Shown here in pieces: positions 17,976 to 26,465 of a stretch of 38,651 bases of DNA. Source of the DNA: Bacteroidota bacterium. Its GTDB lineage: Bacteria; Bacteroidota; Bacteroidia; UKL13-3. A program made the translations under genes and the position numbers. The stretch is from NCBI GenBank assembly GCA_030680835.1, contig JAUXUD010000083.1, positions 1 through 38,651 of the forward strand, given 5' to 3'. The stretch's first letter is position 1, and each line of letters opens with the position of its first letter. The notes below the pieces were generated by a model, which saw only the letters and a program-made list of their open reading frames with translations, did not search any database and was not told the origin of the DNA.

Positions 17976-18596
17976 ATGGCTTTAGATAATATTATTGAAT
18001 TCAAATCATCCCCGGAAATAAAAGAAAAACTATCCGCATATGGAATTGCCAAATCCTTTTTGGAAGGAGCCGTAATTTTAAATGAAAATGCGTTTATCAA
18101 TTCCATTCCCATTGTAATTAAAGGAAGCATTCGGGTGATGCGTATGGATGAAGATGGCCGAGAAATATTGCTGTATTATATACGAGCCGGTGAAAGCTGC
18201 ATCATGTCGTTTTTAGGCGGATTGCACCATGATACCAGCAAGGTAAAAGCCATTGCAGAGGAAGATACTGAAATCCTTTTTATCCCGATTGAAAAGGTAA
18301 GCCTGCTCATTAAGGAGTATCCCGAATGGCTTGACTATATTTTCAGGCTGTATCATAAGCGCTTTGAAGAATTACTGGAAGTGGTAAATGCCATCGCTTT
18401 TAAAAAAATGGATGAACGGCTGTTAAATTTCATCAAAAAGAAATGCGAACTAACCAATAGTAATACCCTTTATGTAACCCACGAGCAGCTCGCCAATGAA
18501 CTGGGAACAGCCCGTGTGGTTGTATCGCGCCTGCTGAAGCAAATGGAAGATGAAGGTTTGGTAAGCCTGGGCAGAAACAAAATTTCGCTTATGTAA
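17976..18596 (+). CDS. Crp/Fnr-family transcriptional regulator
   Basis: A 206-residue regulator. The N-terminal cyclic-nucleotide-binding-like beta-barrel (about 15-125) has the PIVIKGSIRVMRMDEDGRE and LYYIRAGESCIMSF strands, and the C-terminal winged helix (about 145-206) contains VTHEQLANELGTARVVVSRLLKQ. It lacks the Fnr-type four-Cys cluster; single Cys residues are at about 70 and 152. It sits about 80 bases upstream of the DUF2892/rhodanese/thioredoxin operon on the same strand and is the natural candidate regulator of that operon, a common arrangement in Bacteroidota sulfur or redox gene clusters. Confidence 0.85.
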   Translation: MALDNIIEFKSSPEIKEKLSAYGIAKSFLEGAVILNENAFINSIPIVIKGSIRVMRMDEDGREILLYYIRAGESCIMSFLGGLHHDTSKVKAIAEEDTEILFIPIEKVSLLIKEYPEWLDYIFRLYHKRFEELLEVVNAIAFKKMDERLLNFIKKKCELTNSNTLYVTHEQLANELGTARVVVSRLLKQMEDEGLVSLGRNKISLM

Positions 18597-18673
18597 CAAA
18601 TGTTGCTGTAGGATATTTTTATTTGAATCACCTTTGCAGGGTAATTCTTAAGTGAAACCTTAAATTTAAACAA

Positions 18674-18874
18674 ATGAAACCAAACATTGGAAGTACCGAT
18701 AAATTAATAAGAATATTTTTGGCCATTGCAATCGGAGTGCTCTATTTTACAGAGCAAATCAACGGAACCGCAGCAATCATTCTTCTGATATTGGCTGCTG
18801 TTTTGATTCTCACCAGTTTAATCAGTGTTTGCCCATTGTATTTACCATTCGGATTGTCAACACGAAAAAAATAA
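18674..18874 (+). CDS. DUF2892-type small membrane protein
   Basis: A 66-residue protein with two transmembrane segments (about 14-26 and 31-55) and the DUF2892 features: N-terminal MKPNIGSTDKLIRIFLA and C-terminal SVCPLYLPFGLSTRK with a conserved Cys-Pro. Such proteins are often fused to or coded beside rhodaneses (YgaP type). It is the first gene of a tight operon with two rhodaneses and a thioredoxin. A CACCTTTG box (18629-18636) is a possible promoter. Confidence 0.8.
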   Translation: MKPNIGSTDKLIRIFLAIAIGVLYFTEQINGTAAIILLILAAVLILTSLISVCPLYLPFGLSTRKK

Positions 18875-18878
18875 AATA

Positions 18879-19082
18879 TTGAACTTTTTTTTAAAACATA
18901 AACTCACCTTTATTGGATTACTGATAGGAACCCTGGCCGGTTACCTTTATTACTACTATATCGGATGTGCCAGCGGCACCTGCGCCATTACCTCAAACCC
19001 CATTAACAGTTCCCTTTATGGGGCCACATTGGGTGGATTGCTGTTTAATATGTTTACAAGCGAAAAAACCAAATCAGAATAA
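18879..19082 (+). CDS. Small DUF6132-like membrane protein
   Basis: The conserved part starts at NFFLKHKLTFIGLLIGTLAGYLYYYYIGC; the frame runs back to an ATG at 18825 inside the preceding gene, but a TTG at 18879, four bases after that gene's stop, is the more likely start, giving about 67 residues. Two membrane segments frame a C-x4-C motif (GCASGTC). It resembles DUF6132-type proteins often found with rhodaneses. It is followed after one base by the first rhodanese gene. The TTG start is an inference. Confidence 0.65.
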   Translation: MNFFLKHKLTFIGLLIGTLAGYLYYYYIGCASGTCAITSNPINSSLYGATLGGLLFNMFTSEKTKSE

Positions 19083-19083
19083 A

Positions 19084-19368
19084 ATGAATATCGAAGAAAT
19101 CATCAAAGAAAAACAAGGCACCATTGTAGATGTGCGAACCCCCTCTGAATTTATGGGGGGAAATGTGGCAGGTTCTGTTAATATTCCCCTTCAGGAAATT
19201 CCGAACCGGCTTGAAGAATTAAAAAGCCTGAAATCACCACTGGTATTGTGTTGCGCATCGGGTGGCCGAAGTGCACAGGCAAACAACTACCTTGCACATC
19301 AGGGACTGGAATGCTGCAATGGAGGTTCCTGGTTAGATGTTAATTATTATCAATCGCAATCTGTTTAA
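19084..19368 (+). CDS. Single-domain rhodanese, first copy
   Basis: Starting at the ATG at 19084 (MNIEEIIKEKQGTIVDVRTP) the protein has 94 residues, a complete single rhodanese domain. An upstream ATG at 18967 in the same frame would overlap the preceding gene almost entirely and is rejected. The substrate signature DVRTPSEFMGGNVAGSVNIP is followed by the active-site loop CCASGGRSAQA, in which the second Cys carries the persulfide. It moves sulfane sulfur in the cytoplasm. It is followed five bases later by a second rhodanese, so the two may be a relay. Confidence 0.9.
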   Translation: MNIEEIIKEKQGTIVDVRTPSEFMGGNVAGSVNIPLQEIPNRLEELKSLKSPLVLCCASGGRSAQANNYLAHQGLECCNGGSWLDVNYYQSQSV

Positions 19369-19373
19369 ACAAC

Positions 19374-19691
19374 ATGATTAATACCATAAAACAATTATTG
19401 GGCATAGGACCTAAAGCGGATTTGGCAGAGTTGGTAAAACAAGGAGCCATTATCCTGGATGTACGAAGTAAAGGTGAATATGCAGGTGGGCATATAAAGG
19501 GTTCCATTAATATTTCGGTTGATGCGCTCGCAAACAATCTGGGAAAACTTAAAGACAAGAACAAACCCATCATTACATGCTGTGCATCCGGAATGCGCAG
19601 TGCATCGGCAAAAGGAATACTTAAATCAAACGGATATACCGAAGTGCACAATGGTGGCGGCTGGAGCAGTTTGCAAAACAAAATAAGATGA
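19374..19691 (+). CDS. Single-domain rhodanese, second copy
   Basis: A 105-residue rhodanese with DVRSKGEYAGGHIKGSINI and the active loop CCASGMRSASAK. It differs clearly from the copy just upstream, so this is an old duplication rather than a recent one. An N-terminal extension of about 15 residues (MINTIKQLLGIGPKAD) is typical of the Bacteroidota PspE-like subgroup. Its stop overlaps the next start by four bases (ATGA), implying coupled translation. Confidence 0.9.
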   Translation: MINTIKQLLGIGPKADLAELVKQGAIILDVRSKGEYAGGHIKGSINISVDALANNLGKLKDKNKPIITCCASGMRSASAKGILKSNGYTEVHNGGGWSSLQNKIR

Positions 19692-19936
19692 TTTATCAAA
19701 CCCTTTTTACAGGCTGGAGTTTTACGCGATGGCTCCGTTTGGGTCTGGGCATTCTCATTGCTTTTCAGGCAGTGCAAATGCATGATACGGCCTCAGGTTT
19801 TATAGCAGCCTTTCTTTTGGTTCAGGCAGTAACCAATACCGGTTGCTGCGGGTCGGGCGGATGCGCGGTTCCTGTGTCTAAAAGCAATAACGCTAAGATT
19901 GAAGATATTGAATTTGAAGAAGTAAAAACTAAATAA
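19688..19936 (+). CDS. Small Cys-rich membrane protein of the rhodanese operon
   Basis: An 82-residue protein overlapping the second rhodanese by four bases. It has two hydrophobic segments (about 14-28 and 34-48) and then a Cys/Gly-rich turn, [13 protein letters not shown], at about residues 49-61, followed by an acidic tail. The Cys cluster at a membrane edge suggests a sulfur or metal contact, in line with its thioredoxin and rhodanese neighbours. Similar short proteins accompany rhodaneses in other Bacteroidota; the function is not established. Confidence 0.7.
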   Translation: MIYQTLFTGWSFTRWLRLGLGILIAFQAVQMHDTASGFIAAFLLVQAVTNTGCCGSGGCAVPVSKSNNAKIEDIEFEEVKTK

Positions 19937-19937
19937 T

Positions 19938-20240
19938 ATGGCAGCAAAATTTTCAGATCTCATAAAAAGTGAACAGCCCACTTTGGTAGATTTCTCTGCC
20001 GAATGGTGTGGACCCTGCAAAATGATGAAACCCATTTTAGAAGAATTAAAAACCAGTATTGGCAACAAGGCCACTATTTTAAAAATTGATGTAGACAAAA
20101 ACCCTCAGGTAGCGCAGGCATACCAGGTTCAGGGCGTTCCTACATTAATCCTGTTTAAAAATGGTTTGATAAAATGGCGCCAATCGGGTGTGGTATCGGC
20201 AAAAAATTTGGAGCAGATTATTCTGCAAAATTTAAATTAA
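19938..20240 (+). CDS. Thioredoxin
   Basis: A 100-residue cytoplasmic thioredoxin with the active site WCGPC (Cys24, Cys27) in [16 protein letters not shown] and the cis-Pro loop [13 protein letters not shown]. No signal peptide. It is the last gene of the operon 18674-20240, one base after the preceding gene. Together with the rhodaneses it could reduce persulfides or regenerate the sulfur carriers. Confidence 0.93.
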   Translation: MAAKFSDLIKSEQPTLVDFSAEWCGPCKMMKPILEELKTSIGNKATILKIDVDKNPQVAQAYQVQGVPTLILFKNGLIKWRQSGVVSAKNLEQIILQNLN

Positions 20241-20314
20241 TGGGTAAATAATTTCCGATTGGAATTTGAATTTGCATTTGATTGTTATGCTGCATTATTA
20301 AATCCCTAACAGGA

Positions 20315-21553
20315 TTATGCATTTGCAGATGCATCAACAGCCTTTGCGGCTTTATACGCCGGGTAAAACGAGGTTATCAATCCTAAAAACACCAGGGTTG
20401 CCAAAACCATCAGGGTATCGCTCCATTTTAATAAAACAGGGTATGCATTTACCATAATGCTACCATTGCTTTGCAGGGCAACCAGGCCATATTTTTGCTG
20501 AGCCTCTATTACAATAATTCCCAGAATTATGCCCACTAAACCACCGCTAAGTGCTATTAATAAACTCTGATAAATAAATACCCTTGCTGCCATCGTTGCG
20601 GTCATTCCAATGCTGCTAAACAATTGCAAATCGTTTCTCTTTTCAATAACCAGCATGTATAATGAACCAATGGTATTAAACCCTGCAATTATTAAAATAA
20701 AAACCAGTATAAAATAACTGATGGTTTTTTCTGATTGCATTACTTTAAAAAATGTTTCGCGCTGCTCATACCGGTTTTTTAGAATATAATAATCACCTAC
20801 CAAAGCCTGCAATGCGGACTTAACTTCATCCATCCGGGAGGGGTCATGCAATCGCAGTTCCATACTGCTAACCTTGTTCGAATCTTCAAGCAAGGTTTGA
20901 ATATAGCCGAGCGGAAGCAATACATATTTGTTATCCACCTCATCCTGAATTCCAAAAATACCAATTGGAAAAACAACTCCATGTGCCAATGCACTTTCGG
21001 GATTTAACATGTCCACCTTTCCTTTTCGGGGCAGGTAAACACCCATATAATGAAACTGATCATCGGGGTCAATGCCCAGCTGGTAGCCAATTCCCTGACC
21101 TACCACGGCAAAATTGGTATCCCCGTTTTTTAAAACCAGCTGCCCTTTCAACAGGTTGCTGTCAAGCGGATTTAATGCCAGGTAGTGTTCGTCAACGGCT
21201 TTAATGGTTGCAAGCGTTTGCTTGTTGTTATATCGTAAAATGGCCGATTCCTCCCAAACAAATGCACAGCCTTTTACTTCGGGAATGGCTTTGATTTTTT
21301 CAATGGGTAATTGTTGGATAAAAAATGTCTTTCCGGTTTTGGGTATTAATTGAATATCCGCATCAAAATTGCTGTACATTTTGGTAAACAATCCTTCAAA
21401 ACCGTTAAATACCGAAAGTACAATTAATAATGCGGCTGCCCCTGCGGCATAGCCCAAAAGCGATATATACGAAATAAATGTGATTGCATTAAACCCACCA
21501 CTCTTTTTGCGGGAAAAAAAATACCGACCTGCTATTTTTAGTGGAAGATTCAT
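20315..21553 (-). CDS. LolC/LolE-type ABC transporter permease (FtsX family)
   Basis: A 412-residue membrane protein: one helix near the N-terminus (about 25-50, FISYISLLGYAAGAAALLIVLS), a large periplasmic domain (about 50-275) and three C-terminal helices (about 280-305, 330-350, 375-400) in the FtsX/MacB_PCD + FtsX layout. It begins MNLPLKIAGRYFFSRKKSGG, as in LolC/E permeases that extract lipoproteins from the inner membrane. No ATPase (LolD) gene is nearby. It lies eight bases after the methyltransferase gene and is probably the last gene of the rbfA-methyltransferase-permease transcript. Confidence 0.85.
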   Translation of the reverse strand: MNLPLKIAGRYFFSRKKSGGFNAITFISYISLLGYAAGAAALLIVLSVFNGFEGLFTKMYSNFDADIQLIPKTGKTFFIQQLPIEKIKAIPEVKGCAFVWEESAILRYNNKQTLATIKAVDEHYLALNPLDSNLLKGQLVLKNGDTNFAVVGQGIGYQLGIDPDDQFHYMGVYLPRKGKVDMLNPESALAHGVVFPIGIFGIQDEVDNKYVLLPLGYIQTLLEDSNKVSSMELRLHDPSRMDEVKSALQALVGDYYILKNRYEQRETFFKVMQSEKTISYFILVFILIIAGFNTIGSLYMLVIEKRNDLQLFSSIGMTATMAARVFIYQSLLIALSGGLVGIILGIIVIEAQQKYGLVALQSNGSIMVNAYPVLLKWSDTLMVLATLVFLGLITSFYPAYKAAKAVDASANA

Positions 21554-21560
21554 TAATCTC

Positions 21561-22364
21561 CTATTTCCATGCTTTCACAATCAAACCGGTTCCGGTACTG
21601 TGCCGGGTGCAAGTGTCCATCCAGTTCAGTATATAACTAAACGGATAGGTAATGAGATAATAGAATGGGATCAGTACAAAAAACAGCTTGCTTTTGTTTA
21701 ACATCAACATCGGATATTTCATGCTGAGTTTCCAGGCAATTTTACCCGGAGTTCCATAGCTGTACAAGATTTCCATTTTGTTAAATCCTGCCTCTTTCAG
21801 CTTATCCGCCATTTCCTGGTATGGATAACCATCGCGCACATGCTCGCCGATAAAACTCTCACCGGTTTCTTCATGCACATCGCTGCCTCCCTGGTCGCTG
21901 GGCGTTGATATAAGCAACATGGCACCGGGTTTCATTGCCTGATGATAGTTTTTAAACACAGTAACATCTTCAAGTATATGCTCCATTACATCCACACATA
22001 AAACCAGGTCGTATTTGTTTTCGGCAATGGGTTTGGTTAAATCGCCAAATGAAAATGTTGCATTCGATAGTCCGCATTTTTTAAAAAACCGGTTACAATC
22101 TGCAATCTGCTCTTCTTTTACATCCAAAGCATCAATGCTGTATTGGGCACTGCGTTTTGCCAGGTAAAAACTATACTGACCAAAGCCCGAGCCTGCATCC
22201 AGAATTTTAGCCTCCTTTTTGCCTTTCATCCAGGTCCGGAGTTCGCGGTGCACATGCCAGGAGCGGAGCAATAATAAATCGAGTAATTGATAAAATATTT
22301 TACGCAGGAAGGTGCTTTGGTTAAATACAGCACCTAAATCTTTTTTTATGGGATCGTAATTCAT
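21561..22364 (-). CDS. Class I SAM-dependent methyltransferase
   Basis: A 267-residue protein. Motif I is AKILDAGSGFGQYSFYLA (about residues 53-70), the acidic residue of motif II is in IDALDVKEEQIADC, and motif IV is YDLVLCVDVMEHILED, typical of Methyltransf_11/23 proteins acting on small molecules or lipids. The C-terminal part has a hydrophobic segment (FVLIPFYYLITYPFSYIL), which suggests membrane association. It is located between rbfA and the LolC/E-type permease. The substrate cannot be told. Confidence 0.85.
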   Translation of the reverse strand: MNYDPIKKDLGAVFNQSTFLRKIFYQLLDLLLLRSWHVHRELRTWMKGKKEAKILDAGSGFGQYSFYLAKRSAQYSIDALDVKEEQIADCNRFFKKCGLSNATFSFGDLTKPIAENKYDLVLCVDVMEHILEDVTVFKNYHQAMKPGAMLLISTPSDQGGSDVHEETGESFIGEHVRDGYPYQEMADKLKEAGFNKMEILYSYGTPGKIAWKLSMKYPMLMLNKSKLFFVLIPFYYLITYPFSYILNWMDTCTRHSTGTGLIVKAWK

Positions 22365-22405
22365 GAAACGTTAACGCTAAGTTTATAAGATTGTATTTTA
22401 ACTAA

Positions 22406-22771
22406 TTACTGTTGTTTTTTTCTTTCGTCTTCTTCATGAACCCGTTTGAGGAGTTCATCTATTTTAAAAACATAATCGAGGCTGTCGTCTACAATAAATG
22501 TTAATTCGGGCACCACCCGGGCCTGATTTCTCACTTTAGCTGCGAGTTGTTTCCGGATATCGCGGTTGTGAAAATTAATCAGGTTCAATAATTCTTCTTT
22601 ATTCTGAACCTTAAAAAAGCTCAAAAACACTTTTGCATAACTCAAATCCGGCGACATCTCCACCTTGCTAATGGTTATAAATGCCTTTTTGAACCAATCG
22701 GGATTTCGCTGAAAAATAACCGCCAGATGTTCCTGAATCAAACCCGCAAACTTCTCTTGTCTAACACTCAT
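22406..22771 (-). CDS. rbfA: 30S ribosome-binding factor A
   Basis: The ATG at 22771 gives 121 residues (MSVRQEKFAGLIQEHL...), the normal RbfA length; the longer frame upstream to 23008 crosses the promoter and is not coding. The KH-like fold is shown by the N-terminal helix, TISKVEMSPDLSYAKVFLSFF, and the C-terminal ARVVPELTFIVDDSLDYVFKIDELLKRV. RbfA helps mature the 5' end of 16S rRNA in the 30S subunit, notably in the cold. Confidence 0.93.
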   Translation of the reverse strand: MSVRQEKFAGLIQEHLAVIFQRNPDWFKKAFITISKVEMSPDLSYAKVFLSFFKVQNKEELLNLINFHNRDIRKQLAAKVRNQARVVPELTFIVDDSLDYVFKIDELLKRVHEEDERKKQQ

Positions 22772-22778
22772 ATTGTTG

Positions 22779-22786
22779 CAAATATA
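22779..22786 (-). promoter_or_regulatory. -7 element of rbfA
   Basis: TATATTTG on the minus strand (22786-22779), a perfect TANNTTTG, ends eight bases before the rbfA ATG and supports that start codon. Confidence 0.6.
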
Positions 22787-22848
22787 GGGTAAACATTGTA
22801 AACACACAATGCAGGGTTTGATGCACGGTGAATATGTGATGAATCCCT

Positions 22849-22870
22849 GAGACGCGATGAATCGCGTCTC
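22849..22870. repeat. Perfect 22-bp palindrome, REP-like
   Basis: GAGACGCGAT-GA-ATCGCGTCTC, a perfect 10-bp inverted repeat with a 2-base centre, flanked by T/TAC. Palindromes with this GAGACGCGAT core are widespread intergenic repeats in Bacteroidota and cyanobacteria, as I recall. It stands between two divergent promoters (rbfA and the 22940 gene). Confidence 0.7.
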
Positions 22871-22939
22871 TACAGGTGGGTAATGAAAAATTTGTGGTTT
22901 TTGTTCATTTTTCCATTTACGCATATACATTTGCCGGAT

Positions 22940-24262
22940 ATGGGATTTAAAAAAATTTGTTTGTTTGTTGCCGTATCGGCCTTTACCCTGTTTGTGGCCA
23001 GTGCCCAATGTCCTGGGTGTAAACAGGCTTTGCTTAAAGATTATTTATTGGGTTCAGAAAATACTGATGAACAAATGCTTGTTATTCAAATAATTGACAA
23101 GAATATTTTTGCCGACTTAAAAAAGAATTACCCTTCAGACACTGTTGCCACACTTGTTTACGAAATGATTCAGTCGAGCAGGGATTTTGAATCGTTCAGT
23201 AAAAAAAGAGCTGATTTATTTGCTTTTGCCTCTTATAGCGTTCAGGACGAAAATACTGAAGCGCTGCTTTTTAACGTAAGCCGTTCAACTACTTACGAGA
23301 ATTATGAAAAATGTATGGATGCATGTAACGCTAAAATACCCGGTAAGGTGTATGCCGTTTTGAACCGTGCAGATGAAAACTTGTTTTATGTAAGCGTTAA
23401 ATTCAATAGTGGATCAGGAGCTTCGTTTGTAAACCTGGTGTTAAAGCCCGAAAATGCGATGATTCTCAGTCAGGATGCAAGCCGGTATGTTACGCAGGTT
23501 GCCATGAAATTACTGAAAGGAAAGGAATTGTTTTTTACCTTTAAACGAAGCGATAAATACAATACTTCCGGTTTTAAAATGATGGTTGATGGAAAAGAGC
23601 TGGGTAATGGGTATACCTCATTTAAAGAAGCAGCTCCTAAAGCAGAAATAAGTGCAACTTTGAACATTACCCTGAAAGATTCGGTAAAAAAGTTTGTAAA
23701 AACAGAAACGGGTTTAATCAACTCACCAAACCTGTATAAAGTATTATCAAACGATACGGCATGCAGGCGTTTAAGAGGCTTTGCGGTTAAAGAGTGGTGT
23801 GCGGTAAAAAACACTATTGAACTCCCCAAATTACACAACGACAAAAATGTGTATTATACAAATTTCTCAAAACTTAAATCCATCAGTGAGGGTAAAAAAG
23901 AACAGGCATATGGGAAGTATAATGAAATGTCGGGTTTGAGTAAAATACAAATAATCGGACCCGGCAATAAAACGGCCAAATACGAATTTGTAACCACTTC
24001 GGGAGGATGTTTGTGGCAATGGAAAGCAGATGTATATGAGTTCAGTGAAAAACTTTCGAAACAACAAAAACCTGTTACGATAAAAAACAGGCTCTTCGTA
24101 TTGGAACTTCCCGAAAATCTCGTAGAAGCAAGCATCACTTTAAAATTAAATGGTACTAAATACGAAATGAAAGCCGGAAGCAATAACCCGGATGCCATGA
24201 CTTATTTGATTTCGGAAAGCCGGAAAAAGGGTATTGTAAGATATGTTTATTTTGTTTTATAA
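22940..24262 (+). CDS. Exported protein of unknown function
   Basis: The start at 22940 (MGFKKICLFVAVSAFTLFVASAQ) gives a clear signal peptide and stands seven bases after a perfect TACATTTG box (22926-22933); the longer frame from 22883 would put the promoter inside the gene. The mature protein (about 420 residues) opens with CPGCKQALLKD, a CxxC pair that could bind metal or form a disulfide. The middle has Ig-like or lipocalin-like strand patterns and a further C..C region (NDTACRRLRGFAVKEWCAVK). I recognise no family. Four to six Cys residues suggest disulfides in the periplasm. Confidence 0.7.
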   Translation: MGFKKICLFVAVSAFTLFVASAQCPGCKQALLKDYLLGSENTDEQMLVIQIIDKNIFADLKKNYPSDTVATLVYEMIQSSRDFESFSKKRADLFAFASYSVQDENTEALLFNVSRSTTYENYEKCMDACNAKIPGKVYAVLNRADENLFYVSVKFNSGSGASFVNLVLKPENAMILSQDASRYVTQVAMKLLKGKELFFTFKRSDKYNTSGFKMMVDGKELGNGYTSFKEAAPKAEISATLNITLKDSVKKFVKTETGLINSPNLYKVLSNDTACRRLRGFAVKEWCAVKNTIELPKLHNDKNVYYTNFSKLKSISEGKKEQAYGKYNEMSGLSKIQIIGPGNKTAKYEFVTTSGGCLWQWKADVYEFSEKLSKQQKPVTIKNRLFVLELPENLVEASITLKLNGTKYEMKAGSNNPDAMTYLISESRKKGIVRYVYFVL

Positions 24263-24299
24263 TGTACATATATTCACCGCATCGCTTTAAACGCATTCA

Positions 24300-26018
24300 A
24301 TGAAAAAAAACAGGCTCATACAATCCATAGGTTTTGTTATTATATTATTTATCCTTTCAACAATTCCCATCTTAACAAGTTACTTTTTTAAGAAGTTTAA
24401 TCCGCATGAATACGGTTTTCTGAGGGGCAATAAATACGACCTGGAAATCACGTACCGCGAGGTACTTTTTTTCTCCAGCATTGTTTTTAGTTTTCTCATA
24501 ATTTCTATTATTTTAAAATATGTATCCGCACGAAAATGGAGGAATCTCCTCCTGTATATTCCGTTTATTTATATTGGTATCGCTTGCTTTTTTATCTTAT
24601 GCGACCTGGTATATTATGTGGTGTTCGGCTATTTTTTAACCTTTTCAATTATTCAAACCGTTATCAATACCAACATGGAAGAGTCGGCCGACTTTATACG
24701 TTTATACTCCGGCATGGGCACCTCTGTGGTAATTCTTTTATTTGTTTCGTTTATTGCTTTCTTTATACATAAATGGAAAGGGTTAAACGGTTTATTTACC
24801 TCAAAACCCTTTATGATTACCGCTCTCATTATTTCACTTTATGGCATGGGCAGTGCAACAAGTTTTTACCTCAAACACAACGAAGTACTCACACGCATCA
24901 GGTACTGGGATATTACCCTGGGACAATACAATCAGTACAGGGAGTTTATGGAAAAAATAAAACAGGAAATGTCGGGCCTGCAAAGAGACCAAAACTATAA
25001 AGAATTTTCAAATAATGATACCTTAAACAAAACCTTTGTGTTTATCATTTCCGAATCGCTGAGCAAAACCCATATGAGTTATTATGGTTTTGAAAGGGAA
25101 ACCACTCCGTATGCAGATCATAATCCGGATTTATATAAATTCAATAATTGCATGACCCCATTCACCCTCACAACCGAGGCGGTTCCAAGTCTGTTTTACG
25201 GTGATGTAACCGACAAAAAGTTAAATTTATTTTCGGTACTCAATAATTTAAACTACGAAACGTTCTGGATATCCAACCAGGCCGGATGGGGAGGCATTGA
25301 TAATCCCATTGTGTTGCTATCCAGACTTTGCGATCATTATTTTTTTAATGATGATCTATCACAGGATGAAGATGCGAATCTGCGATTTCATTATGATGAA
25401 GATTTGATAAAACCCTTCAACAATTTCTTAAACGGAAAGTATCCGAAAAAATCAAAATTTATTGTCCTGCATTTAATGGGCAGTCATTATGATTATGAAA
25501 AACGTTATCCCAAAGACCGTAATTTTTTTCAGAGCGGAGAAATAAAAAACCTGGCGGTGCGGAATGATAAAGTATCAAGCATCATCAATGCCTATGACAA
25601 CTCTGTAAAATATCAGGATTCGGTAGTAAATTGTATTTATGAAATATTAAATAAATATTCGCTTGAACACAATGAAAGTGCGGTTATGTTATTCTTAGCA
25701 GATCATGGTGAAGAATTGTTTGAGCATCGTTCTTTTAATGGTCACACCTACCCACCCACAAAAGAAATGGCCGATATTCCTTATTTCGTATACCTGTCGA
25801 ACCGATACAAACAAAATTATCCCCTTAAGGAAAAATGGGTAAGACAACGCATCAATACCCCGCTAAGCTCCAAAGATAATTTTTTTACCCTTATTGATTT
25901 GTTGAATATTGGTTCAAAGAAATTTGGTGACAACATAAAACATAAGGCCTTTTTTAACCCGGCATACGACAGCACCGAAAAGCGTTCGATTTATGAATTT
26001 GATTATAATGATTTATAG
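24300..26018 (+). CDS. Phosphoethanolamine-transferase-like membrane enzyme
   Basis: A 572-residue protein with five N-terminal transmembrane helices (about 8-28, 50-72, 80-110, 135-155, 168-188) and a C-terminal alkaline-phosphatase-fold domain (about 235-560). The metal site and nucleophile are visible: FIISESLSKTHMSYYG (Glu), TLTTEAVPSLFYGD with the nucleophilic Thr at 291 or 292, HLMGSHYDYEKRYP, and LADHGEELFEHRSFNGHTYP. This is the layout of EptA/CptA-type enzymes that add phosphoethanolamine to lipid A or core sugar and can lower polymyxin sensitivity. The acceptor here is unknown. Confidence 0.85.
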   Translation: MKKNRLIQSIGFVIILFILSTIPILTSYFFKKFNPHEYGFLRGNKYDLEITYREVLFFSSIVFSFLIISIILKYVSARKWRNLLLYIPFIYIGIACFFILCDLVYYVVFGYFLTFSIIQTVINTNMEESADFIRLYSGMGTSVVILLFVSFIAFFIHKWKGLNGLFTSKPFMITALIISLYGMGSATSFYLKHNEVLTRIRYWDITLGQYNQYREFMEKIKQEMSGLQRDQNYKEFSNNDTLNKTFVFIISESLSKTHMSYYGFERETTPYADHNPDLYKFNNCMTPFTLTTEAVPSLFYGDVTDKKLNLFSVLNNLNYETFWISNQAGWGGIDNPIVLLSRLCDHYFFNDDLSQDEDANLRFHYDEDLIKPFNNFLNGKYPKKSKFIVLHLMGSHYDYEKRYPKDRNFFQSGEIKNLAVRNDKVSSIINAYDNSVKYQDSVVNCIYEILNKYSLEHNESAVMLFLADHGEELFEHRSFNGHTYPPTKEMADIPYFVYLSNRYKQNYPLKEKWVRQRINTPLSSKDNFFTLIDLLNIGSKKFGDNIKHKAFFNPAYDSTEKRSIYEFDYNDL

Positions 26019-26346
26019 TGTGTAGATTTTGAGTCCATGGCATAGATGTGCGAATAAACACATGATAATTTAAAAGCAATTCCCTGCATTTTGGGGATTA
26101 AATCAATTTAAAGAAATTAGCTTTCTTAGAATCAGACATACCAGCAGGGAACCTTTTGGTTATTAAGTTATTAAACACTTAAAAAATATTATACCATTAA
26201 ACAGGCCCGTTATAGCAGAAAAGTCCTCACGTCAATGATGTATCTGATTCGTTCACAAAACCCCGACACCTACCAAAGCGAATGGCTCATCTGGGGATTC
26301 AGGAAAGACCGGCTTTAAATAGATTCTTCCAGGAGTATTCCTGATT
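26019..26346. other. Intergenic spacer with inverted repeats and a short coding remnant
   Basis: TTCCCTGC (26080-26087) and GCAGGGAA (26144-26151) form a perfect 8-bp inverted repeat around a smaller hairpin (AAGAAA/TTTCTT, 26111-26127). Then comes an orphan CCCGTTATAG (26206-26215) that resembles the cassette core ends further right. A frame open from 26175 to the stop at 26318, with ATG at 26235 (28 codons, MMYLIRSQNPDTY...), looks like the tail of a lost gene. No intact gene is seen. Confidence 0.35.
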
Positions 26347-26382
26347 AAAAAGCTGTATCGTATTTGCGGTACAGCTTTTTTT
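26347..26382 (+). terminator. Strong hairpin terminator ahead of the recombinase
   Basis: AAAAAGCTGTATCG (26347-26360) pairs with CGGTACAGCTTTTT (26367-26380), a 14-bp stem with one G-T pair and a TATTTG loop, followed by further T residues. It insulates the recombinase gene from upstream transcription. Confidence 0.85.
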
Positions 26383-26431
26383 GTGTGTAAACTTATATCC
26401 TATAATTGGGATTTAGTTTGCCTTGAACCCA

Positions 26432-26460
26432 TTGTATTTAGCTGATTGGAATTAACTTTG
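26432..26460 (+). promoter_or_regulatory. Promoter of the tyrosine recombinase
   Basis: TTG (26432-26434), 18 bases, then TAACTTTG (26453-26460), a perfect -7 box that ends five bases before the ATG at 26466. Confidence 0.65.
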
Positions 26461-26465
26461 AGAGT

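Noticed and set aside
22406-23008. Longer reading of the rbfA frame from 23008
   Set aside because: It would include the rbfA promoter and the palindromic repeat; the ATG at 22771 gives a normal RbfA.
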